From Pseudomonas sp. SLFW (GTDB lineage Bacteria > Pseudomonadota > Gammaproteobacteria > Pseudomonadales > Pseudomonadaceae), in contig NZ_JAAAKW010000002.1 in the NCBI RefSeq assembly GCF_009905615.1, forward strand, positions 372,001 to 436,000: a DNA stretch of 64,000 nt. Reading direction: 5' to 3'. The notes below the pieces were generated by a model. That model searched no databases. It was not told the origin of the DNA and worked only from the letters and a program-made list of their open reading frames with translations. Position 1 is the first letter of the stretch. Every line of letters begins with the position of its first letter. The position numbers and the translations under genes were made by a program. This document shows positions 46,553-53,316 of this stretch, one piece after another.

Positions 46553-47269
46553 TCAGCCTGATTTCCCCGTCACCGGAAAATCCTGCGTGATATCAAAACT
46601 GCCCTTGGCAACGACGTTCTTCGCGTTGCACAGTTTCGCGTCGAAGCCGGGGTGGCGTTCGCCGTGTTGGGCCGCGAAGGCGGCGGCTTCTTTGGTGCAT
46701 TCGTCGGTGGGCTGTTCGGGGGAGAGTGCGGCGTTGAACTGAAACGTGCCTACCAATCTATAACGGTCCAACAGCTTGTTGGATGACGTCAGCTTCTCGA
46801 TCTTGCTGAAGTCGAGTTTGACGTTGCTGTTCGTGCCGTCCTTGTCTGTGTCGAAATACTGGTAGTACGAGCCGGTGTCGTAGGACGCGCTGTTTTCATC
46901 GTGAGCGACTTCAACGCGGCCACCCTGAAACATGATCGCCTGTTTCTGCTGGTCCGGGTCCTCGAAAGAGAAACCGAGGATGGGGCCGATGCTGACTTCG
47001 TTGCGATCACCGTCTGCTTCCTGGTCCGCACTGAGCGTCAGCCAGTTCGCGCCGGGCAGCTTGCCGGGCAGGAAGCCAACGCTGACGGCATCGCCTTTGG
47101 CTTCGTAGTGCAGATTCATGGCACCGCTCACGTCTACCGTCATCGACTTCGAGAGGCCGCGAGCGTCGGCAGAGGCGCTGCTGGCTTTCTCGGGATTTTT
47201 ATCGCCGCAGCCTGCGAGGGTGGCAATCAGGGCGGCGAACATGAGCGGAAGGTAGCGAGTGTGGGTCAT
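46553..47269 (-). CDS. Predicted lipoprotein of unknown function
   Basis: The 238-residue protein starts at ATG 47269 with a lipoprotein signal peptide ending in T-L-A-G-C; the frame is open to 47488 but only this start gives the signal. The mature part has an acidic Y-F-D-T-D-K-D-G-T-N-S-N segment like a calcium-binding loop, and two later cysteines (in D-E-C-T-K and K-L-C-N-A) that may form a disulfide. I do not recognise the family. It is downstream of the Tle1/DUF2235-like hydrolase gene on the same strand, 304 bases away, so an immunity role is possible but unproven. Confidence 0.75.
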   Translation of the reverse strand: MTHTRYLPLMFAALIATLAGCGDKNPEKASSASADARGLSKSMTVDVSGAMNLHYEAKGDAVSVGFLPGKLPGANWLTLSADQEADGDRNEVSIGPILGFSFEDPDQQKQAIMFQGGRVEVAHDENSASYDTGSYYQYFDTDKDGTNSNVKLDFSKIEKLTSSNKLLDRYRLVGTFQFNAALSPEQPTDECTKEAAAFAAQHGERHPGFDAKLCNAKNVVAKGSFDITQDFPVTGKSG

Positions 47270-47573
47270 GGGGTTTTCCTGAAGTGATCGGCTGAAAGCC
47301 TCTGCTTGGCGGAAGGTATGACCGCTGAAATCGCGTTTTGTCGAGCCAGTGACTGAAAAATGTTGCCGAGGTCTTTGTTGGCAAACTCGCCCTCGACGGT
47401 GATTCATGATCCCGGTCAAGAGCGAGACAGTTGCCTGGAATTCTTGATGACGTATTGCCGCTTCGTTTATGTCACGGCAGGGTGTCAATCGGTTTTTCAG
47501 TTTTACGTATAATGTGAAGCGATACAGCTTGAACGGTCTTGTAAATCACATTCAATAAAATGGAAGTGAAATT
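47270..47573. other. AT-rich intergenic region, 304 bases
   Basis: This gap between the lipoprotein and hydrolase genes is clearly richer in A and T than its surroundings, especially 47485-47573. It holds a perfect TATAAT at 47508-47513 on the plus strand, with no good -35 and no plus-strand gene after it. The minus strand could use overlapping ATTATAC as a -10 for the lipoprotein gene, with TTCAAG as a weak -35. No small gene with a credible ribosome site was seen. Confidence 0.5.
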
Positions 47574-48716
47574 TCAACTAATGGGCTTGTGAAAACTCGA
47601 CGTTGGCGCAACAGGGGCGGACAAGCCTGCGTTGGGAAAGAATGCATTGCCGTTCACGGCTGAAAACTTCACACCCTTATCGCCCCACGAGACGCGGCGC
47701 TCTCCGGCGTCCGCTTCCGTAATGGCGGTATAAGATTTGCTGCGCATACCGATAAAACTCTTATCGTTTCGTGCAATCACTTTCAAATACTCATCAATTT
47801 TGGCGGAAGTCAGCTTGAGCATTTTATTCAGCGGAGCCCCCCAGCGAGTCAGACTTTGCTCGGCGTAATGACGGATGATCAAACCCGGTTCCGTAAAAGC
47901 ATTTCTGCCATTGGCGCCATCATCGGCCGCGTTGCCCACTAACGTTGCGTGGCGACCTGCCATTGGGAAGATATGTACCTGGGTGCTTGGCGCGGTGTGC
48001 GGCGCTACGCAGGCGAAACCTTTGGAGCGTTCATCACGTGCGTAAAAGCCAATATACTGTTTGACGTTGGCACCGAGCGTGACGCGGTGAGCCTGGAAGT
48101 TCAGCGCACCCGGCACAGGGTCGATGGCGAAGATATTGACGGCAATGTGCTTCAGCTCAGGGTCTGCCAGCATGGCATTGGCCAGCATGTGGCAACTGAT
48201 ACCCCCGCGGCTCCAGCCCACCAGATTGACCTGTTTGGGAATCGGGCGGCCTTTTTCATCTTTCTTGCGGAAGATCTGGATGATTTTTTCCTGAAGCTGC
48301 TGGGGGGTGACTTTGCGATCCCCGTAGTCGTAAGTGCGCCACAGCCAGCACCCGGTTCGATCAAGGTCTTCAACAGGAATGTTGGCTTTCTTCAATCGAT
48401 CGTATTCCTGCTTGGTCAACTTCGTGCGCTGCCAGTTCGTTTTGCCTTTTATCATCGCCAATGCATGACCGACATTTTCTTCCCAGCCTTTGCCAAATAG
48501 CGTTCCGGTCATGCCATAGCCGCCGGGCTCAGTGAACAGGTTATCGGCTTGCAAGTTGCCACTGCCAGGGCCATCAATAATGATCCAGTCGGCAAACTCT
48601 CGGTTGTTCATGTTTGAAGCCAGTGTGGATACCAGCTCGCCGTCCCAATAGCTTTTATTGAATGGGTCAAAACTGTTAGAGCCGGTACCGCAAAAGAATA
48701 CTGTTAAAACACTCAT
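47574..48716 (-). CDS. DUF2235/Tle1-like alpha/beta hydrolase
   Basis: The 380-residue protein begins V-F-F-C-G-T-G-S-N, like the F-x-D-G-T-x-N opening of DUF2235 hydrolases. It has a nucleophile elbow G-W-S169-R-G-G, an acidic residue D199 in F-A-I-D-P-V-P-G, and His256 in G-R-H-A-T-L-V-G-N, a plausible Ser-Asp-His triad. No signal peptide is seen. DUF2235 proteins include the type VI secretion phospholipase effectors Tle1. No vgrG, PAAR or tss gene is in the window, so delivery is unknown. Flanking AT-rich gaps and a TM protein and a lipoprotein gene on the same strand suggest an accessory toxin/immunity module. Could also be a housekeeping lipase. Confidence 0.65.
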   Translation of the reverse strand: MSVLTVFFCGTGSNSFDPFNKSYWDGELVSTLASNMNNREFADWIIIDGPGSGNLQADNLFTEPGGYGMTGTLFGKGWEENVGHALAMIKGKTNWQRTKLTKQEYDRLKKANIPVEDLDRTGCWLWRTYDYGDRKVTPQQLQEKIIQIFRKKDEKGRPIPKQVNLVGWSRGGISCHMLANAMLADPELKHIAVNIFAIDPVPGALNFQAHRVTLGANVKQYIGFYARDERSKGFACVAPHTAPSTQVHIFPMAGRHATLVGNAADDGANGRNAFTEPGLIIRHYAEQSLTRWGAPLNKMLKLTSAKIDEYLKVIARNDKSFIGMRSKSYTAITEADAGERRVSWGDKGVKFSAVNGNAFFPNAGLSAPVAPTSSFHKPIS

Positions 48717-48837
48717 GATTAATTATCCTTTGGGTTGATAGGTCTCCAAAAGGTAGGTTGAGGATATTCATTTGGCAAAAGCGTAACTGTTTCGCAATAT
48801 GAGCCTGTCAAAAGGCTCCAAAGTGTGTCAGTCCGCA

Positions 48838-49647
48838 TCAGGGTCGATAAGTATTAGCCGCCTCACAGAACTGTTCCTGTGCGAGTTTGTTTTTCTCGTC
48901 CCTGTCTTTGGCAGCGCGCTTGGTCCAGTCGCTGCACATGTCTTTGAAGTACGGTGCAGCGGCGCGACGGCATTCGCGATATTCGACGCTGTCCGCTTTG
49001 AAGTTCATGCACACGCTATTGTTTTCGACGTGATTGTTGTAGATGCGGTAGCGCGCTTCATACCGATTGCGCCCATCCACTTCCCTGATGAGTACGCCCG
49101 CGACTTCATAGCGACGGCCCGTTTCAGCCTGAGGCTTGGCGGCGGTCGCCTTGTACTGCGCCATGTAACGGTCAGACACCATGCCCTGTGGTCGGGGTGC
49201 GTTGTAGTCCGTCGGTTGAATATCGCCAAACCGGCAATTGATGACGTCTCGGTCGATCACATTGCCTTGCTTCATGCAGTCGTCGAGCGGCTTTGACGTC
49301 GCAGGTTGGGTGGTATCTAGCTTGGGAGCGACGTAGACCACTTGCTCGGTCGTCCGTATTTCGGGTGTTTGAGCCTCGGGTTCAGGTGCTTCGATGACGT
49401 CAGCCGCCGGTAACGTGGCGACGGGCATTGGAGCGGGTTTCTGCGTATGAAACATCTGAGCGACGAGGTAGAGAATTGCCATCACTAGCGCCAGACAAAT
49501 CAACACGCTGCTGAGCGGCCACGTATGTTTGGCAGGTGGGAGTTTTCTTTTTGCGGGGTGCGAACCGAGCACGACGTCGAACTGGTCTGGCGTCAGACGC
49601 TGCATGACGATCTGGCCGTCATCCTCGGGCGGCAGGGTGGGTTGCAT
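48838..49647 (-). CDS. Single-pass membrane protein of unknown function
   Basis: The 269-residue protein starts at ATG 49647 behind a strong AAGGAG site. A cytoplasmic N-terminus of about 43 residues precedes one membrane segment (about 45-64), then a Pro/Glu-rich linker (about 68-98) and a periplasmic domain. The domain is rich in aromatic and basic residues with several cysteines (in D-D-C-M, I-N-C-R, V-C-M-N, Y-R-E-C-R, D-M-C-S, Q-F-C-E). I do not recognise the family. It lies 121 bases upstream of the hydrolase gene on the same strand and may be its partner, anchor or immunity protein. Confidence 0.7.
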   Translation of the reverse strand: MQPTLPPEDDGQIVMQRLTPDQFDVVLGSHPAKRKLPPAKHTWPLSSVLICLALVMAILYLVAQMFHTQKPAPMPVATLPAADVIEAPEPEAQTPEIRTTEQVVYVAPKLDTTQPATSKPLDDCMKQGNVIDRDVINCRFGDIQPTDYNAPRPQGMVSDRYMAQYKATAAKPQAETGRRYEVAGVLIREVDGRNRYEARYRIYNNHVENNSVCMNFKADSVEYRECRRAAAPYFKDMCSDWTKRAAKDRDEKNKLAQEQFCEAANTYRP

Positions 49648-49890
49648 GGCCTCTCCTTGGCGATTTTCGTGCTGCAATGGGGCCTCTAGGCCCTCTTCAG
49701 CGAGTGAAATCAGATGTGAGTAAAAGTTGCGGCGAGGTTAAACGGCGCGATGTCGTTTTGCTAGTCGTACACATCCCTCGCTTATCAGAGATGTATCCTG
49801 TTTGGCATTTCTGTAACGGTTTAGGTGTTCGTCGCCCGAACCTGCCGCGCTAAGGTTCAGGCCTTTGCGACGGTTCATGGAGGACGGTAC

Positions 49891-51822
49891 ATGCATCAAA
49901 CGCTTGAGCAGGTTTTCGGCTATCGGCAGTTCCGCGCTGGACAAGAGGCAGCGATCAGCGCGGTATTGGCGGGTCGTTCCGTTGCCGCGATCTTTCCCAC
50001 CGGCTCCGGAAAATCGCTGTGTTACCAGTTGCCAGCCTTGCTATTGCCAAACCTCACACTAGTGGTTTCTCCGTTGCTGGCGCTGATTCAGGACCAGTTG
50101 ACCTTTTTGCAGCGCCACGGCATCTCAGCGGCGAGTATCGATTCGGCACAGAGTCGTGAAGACGTGACAGACGTGATGAACCGCGCCCGCTCCGGCGAAC
50201 TGAAAATTCTGATGATTTCGGTAGAGCGTCTAAAAAATGAGCGATTCCGGCACTTCATCGCGCAGGTGCCGATCTCGCTGTTGGTGATCGACGAGGCGCA
50301 TTGCATCTCGGAATGGGGGCACAACTTCCGCCCGGACTATCTCAAGCTTCCGGACTACCAGCGCGAATTCAGTATCCCGCAAGCGCTATTGCTGACCGCG
50401 ACTGCCACTCCACACGTCATCGAAGACATGCAGAGCAAATTCGCCATCGCGCCCAAAGACGTGGTGACGACCGGATTTTATCGGCCGAATCTCACGCTGT
50501 TGGTCGAACCCACGCCGGGGCGTGACAAACGCAGACGCCTGACGCAGTGGCTGGGCGAGCGGGCCGGGCAGCCGAGCATTGTGTATGTCACCTTGCAGAA
50601 AACCGCCGAATTCGTGGCGGCGCATTTGGCGGAGCAGGGCATTCCGGCGCAGGCCTATCACGCCGGATTACCCCACGACAGACGCGAATCGATCCAGCGT
50701 CAGTTCATGGCGGGGCGCCTGAACTGCATCGTCGCTACCATTGCGTTCGGGATGGGCATCGACAAAAGTGACATCCGCAACGTCGTGCATTTCGATCTGC
50801 CAAAATCGGTCGAGAACTACAGCCAGGAAATTGGCCGGGCAGGGCGCGACGGTGCCGTCTCCGAGTGTCTGGTGCTGGCCAATCGCGACAGCCTCAACGT
50901 GCTGGAAAATTTTGTGTACGGGGACACGCCCGAGCGCGAGGGGATTCGTCGGGTGCTGGAGGATTTGCTCAGTGCGCGCCATGACGGCCAGTGGGAATTC
51001 TTGCTGCTGCATCTTTCCGACATGAGCAACATCCGCCAGCTGCCGTTGAAAACGTTGCTTGTTCAGCTTGAACTGCGCGGGATCATCGCGCCCCGTTACT
51101 CGTATTTCGCGGAGTACCGCTTCAAATATTTGATCGAGCCAGACGCGTTGGTGCAGCAGTTCCAGGGAGAGCGGCAGCTGTTCGTGCAGGCGTTGGTCGA
51201 CACCTCTCGCCGTGCGCGAACCTGGGCGACTGTGGACTTCGACGCGATTTACCAGCAATACAAGGCGGAGCGCGGGCGTGTGGTGACAGCCCTGGATTTC
51301 TTTCAGGAAAAGGGTTGGATCGAGCTGGAAACCAAGCAGATGACCGACGTCTACAACGTGCTGGTCACGGATTTTGATATCCAGGTGCTGAGCGAAGAGC
51401 TTCACGCATACTTCGTGCATCATGAGACGACCGAAGTGGCGCGTATTCACGCGATGCTGGTTCTATTCGCGAGTGAACAGTGCCTGAGTCATCGCCTTGC
51501 TACGTACTTTGGCGATGAGCGGGCGCCTGATCGCTGCGGGCATTGCTCGGTGTGTGCAGGGCATGTCGCGGTGTTGCCGGAGCCTCCCGAGCTGAGGCCG
51601 CTCGATGAGCGGGATCTGGGGGATTTGTGCAGCGAGTTTGTCAGCAAGCATTTGCAGGCGTTGGGGCATGATCCCAGCCTTGAATGCCTGACCCGATTTT
51701 TATGCGGAATCAGCGTGCCGGTGTTTACCAAACTCAAGGCCCGGGGCATTCCTGGTTTCGCGGTGCTGGAGGATTACCCCTATGGCGAAGTGAGGGCTTG
51801 GGTTCAGGGCCAACTTCATTAG
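49891..51822 (+). CDS. RecQ-family ATP-dependent DNA helicase
   Basis: The 643-residue superfamily 2 helicase has Walker A P-T-G-S-G-K-S, motif II D-E-A-H, L-T-A-T-A-T (motif III), A-Y-H-A-G-L (motif IV region), and G-R-A-G-R-D-G (motif VI). After the helicase core there is a winged-helix region and a zinc site with C-G-H-C-S-V-C near residue 550, preceded by another Cys. No typical HRDC domain is visible at the C-terminus. ATG 49891 follows ATGGAGG. It probably unwinds recombination or repair intermediates. Whether it is the main RecQ or a second paralogue cannot be told here. Confidence 0.9.
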   Translation: MHQTLEQVFGYRQFRAGQEAAISAVLAGRSVAAIFPTGSGKSLCYQLPALLLPNLTLVVSPLLALIQDQLTFLQRHGISAASIDSAQSREDVTDVMNRARSGELKILMISVERLKNERFRHFIAQVPISLLVIDEAHCISEWGHNFRPDYLKLPDYQREFSIPQALLLTATATPHVIEDMQSKFAIAPKDVVTTGFYRPNLTLLVEPTPGRDKRRRLTQWLGERAGQPSIVYVTLQKTAEFVAAHLAEQGIPAQAYHAGLPHDRRESIQRQFMAGRLNCIVATIAFGMGIDKSDIRNVVHFDLPKSVENYSQEIGRAGRDGAVSECLVLANRDSLNVLENFVYGDTPEREGIRRVLEDLLSARHDGQWEFLLLHLSDMSNIRQLPLKTLLVQLELRGIIAPRYSYFAEYRFKYLIEPDALVQQFQGERQLFVQALVDTSRRARTWATVDFDAIYQQYKAERGRVVTALDFFQEKGWIELETKQMTDVYNVLVTDFDIQVLSEELHAYFVHHETTEVARIHAMLVLFASEQCLSHRLATYFGDERAPDRCGHCSVCAGHVAVLPEPPELRPLDERDLGDLCSEFVSKHLQALGHDPSLECLTRFLCGISVPVFTKLKARGIPGFAVLEDYPYGEVRAWVQGQLH

Positions 51823-51840
51823 GGGCTGCAGATGCAGTCT

Positions 51841-51932
51841 CCTGTGGGAGCGAATTCATTCACGATGCGTATTCTCAGGCGCAGGTGATGGTGTTGTTAC
51901 GCCGCCATCGCGAATCAATTCGCTCCCACAGG
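51841..51932. repeat. REPIN, family A
   Basis: Arms CCTGTGGGAGCGAATTCATT at 51841 and the near-complement ending CGCTCCCACAGG at 51932 flank a 40-base spacer. Two mismatches lie in the inner part of the arms. It is between the recQ-like and thioesterase genes. Confidence 0.88.
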
Positions 51933-51993
51933 TTTCATGGATACCCTAAATCGTCGTAGTGTCAGGTCCACACTTGCCCACCGAGGACAACGC

Positions 51994-52422
51994 ATGAGCG
52001 AAACTCCGATACGCGCCGACTACCGCCACTTTCAGCCCATCACCACACGCTGGCATGACAACGACATTTACGGCCATGTGAACAACGTCACCTACTACAG
52101 CTTCTTCGACAGCACCGTGAACAGCTACCTGATTGAGCAGGGCGGGCTGGATATCCACGATGGGGCGGTGGTGGGGTTCGTAGTCAGTTCGTCCTGTGAT
52201 TACTTTGCGTCAGTCGCTTATCCCGACCTGATTGAGGTGGGGTTGCGCGTCGGAAAACTGGGGAACAGTTCAGTGCAGTACGAGCTGGCAGTGTTCAAGG
52301 TGGGTGAAGAAGAGGCGTGTGCGGCGGGGCGGTTCGTGCACGTGTTCGTGGATCGGGTGTCGAATCAGCCTGTGCCGATTCCTGTAGCGTTGCGCGCGGC
52401 GATGGAGCGTCTGGTGCTCTGA
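51994..52422 (+). CDS. Acyl-CoA thioesterase, 4-hydroxybenzoyl-CoA/YbgC-like
   Basis: The 142-residue hotdog protein has the catalytic block [16 protein letters not shown], whose first Asp is the expected active-site residue in YbgC/4-HBT enzymes. It probably hydrolyses short- or medium-chain acyl-CoA. ATG 51994 follows a GAGGACAA ribosome site and matches the family start. A GC-rich hairpin follows the stop. Confidence 0.87.
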   Translation: MSETPIRADYRHFQPITTRWHDNDIYGHVNNVTYYSFFDSTVNSYLIEQGGLDIHDGAVVGFVVSSSCDYFASVAYPDLIEVGLRVGKLGNSSVQYELAVFKVGEEEACAAGRFVHVFVDRVSNQPVPIPVALRAAMERLVL

Positions 52423-52439
52423 AGCGCCTGGAAACGCAA

Positions 52440-52464
52440 ACCGGCCGCGTTATCGGCGGCCGGT
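52440..52464 (-). terminator. Hairpin between thioesterase and glycine-zipper genes
   Basis: ACCGGCCGC at 52440-52448 and GCGGCCGGT at 52456-52464 form a perfect 9-bp stem with a 7-base loop. On the minus strand it is followed by TTTGCGTTT, so it better suits the end of the glycine-zipper transcript. Confidence 0.6.
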
Positions 52465-52495
52465 GAATGTCCCTGTCGAAGGCGTTGCGCTGCTG

Positions 52496-52966
52496 TCAGC
52501 GATGACGCCAGCCGCGATGACGGCCGTGGTCGTAGTGACGCTTGCCATGACCGCCGTGGTAGTCGCGACGGTCACCGCGATAGCCGCGACGATTGTCGTC
52601 ACGACGGCTCTCTTCGCCCATATAGTTACCCAGCGCGCCACCGGCACCGCCGCCTGCCGCTGCGCCGATCAGGCTGCCGGTGCTGCCGCCGACACTCCGA
52701 CCAATCACGTTGCCGCCTGCCGCGCCCAAACCGCCGCCGATGGCGGCTTCGGTACGGTTGTGACGGTTGGCGCCCACTGCGCCGCCAGCCGCGCCGCCCA
52801 GTCCTGCGCCGATGGCAGAACCGGTGCTGCCGCCGATTTGTTGACCGACAACTGAACCCAGTACCCCACCCAATGCGCCGCCCACGCCAGCGTTCAGGTT
52901 ATCGCCTGCTGAGGCGAAACCGGTGGCCAGCGAGAGGGACAACAACAGAATCGAGGAATACTTCAT
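52496..52966 (-). CDS. Glycine-zipper outer-membrane-type protein
   Basis: The 156-residue protein has a signal peptide (M-K-Y-S-S-I-L-L-L, cleavage after A-S-A) and then repeated Gly/Ala zipper segments (G-G-A-L-G-G-V-L-G, G-A-G-L-G-G-A-A-G, G-A-A-A-G-G-G-A-G). A strongly basic His/Arg/Gly-rich tail (R-D-Y-H-G-G-H-G-K-R-H) follows. Glycine zippers of the YMGG/SlyB type insert in membranes; the His-rich tail could bind metals or nucleic acid. The exact role is unknown. ATG 52966 is the start that gives the signal peptide. Confidence 0.82.
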   Translation of the reverse strand: MKYSSILLLSLSLATGFASAGDNLNAGVGGALGGVLGSVVGQQIGGSTGSAIGAGLGGAAGGAVGANRHNRTEAAIGGGLGAAGGNVIGRSVGGSTGSLIGAAAGGGAGGALGNYMGEESRRDDNRRGYRGDRRDYHGGHGKRHYDHGRHRGWRHR

Positions 52967-53125
52967 GTAGGGATGCTCGTAGGGATGACGACGCGATCCT
53001 GCAATCATGAAGAAAATGTCACAATCGAAATCCGACGAATAACACGACTTGTATACAAAAGCCTAAGTTATTGTTTTTGATGCGGAACTTAGTGAGGTTT
53101 GACGAGTCCTAGATTACTTCCCACA

Positions 53126-53155
53126 GGCCCAAATCATGCGATTTGGGCCTTTTTT
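53126..53155 (+). terminator. Rho-independent terminator with no assigned upstream gene
   Basis: GGCCCAAAT and ATTTGGGCC form a perfect 9-bp stem around CATGCG, followed by TTTTTT. It points along the plus strand, but the nearest upstream gene is on the minus strand, so it should end an unannotated short RNA arising between about 52970 and 53125. The rest of the gap 52967-53316 contains TTGTATACAA at 53049-53058, a CTAAGTT/AACTTAG dyad near 53063-53092 and a REPIN; no small coding frame was credible. Confidence 0.8.
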
Positions 53156-53205
53156 GTGGGCAGGATAGGGACTTCGGGGCAATGCGGAGTTGAGCGTATG
53201 GGGAG

Positions 53206-53303
53206 CCCCTGTGGGAGCGAATTCATTCGCGAAGCGTGAGTACACTCGACGCATCACTGTCGACTTCAAGACCCTTTCGCGAATGAATTCGCTCCTACAG
53301 GGG
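53206..53303. repeat. REPIN, family A
   Basis: Arms beginning CCCCTGTGGGAGCGAATTC at 53206 and ending GAATTCGCTCCTACAGGGG at 53303 pair over about 28 bases with one G-T type mismatch and a 42-base spacer. It lies just after the molybdoenzyme gene. Confidence 0.9.
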
Positions 53304-53316
53304 ATAGCGGCGTTAG

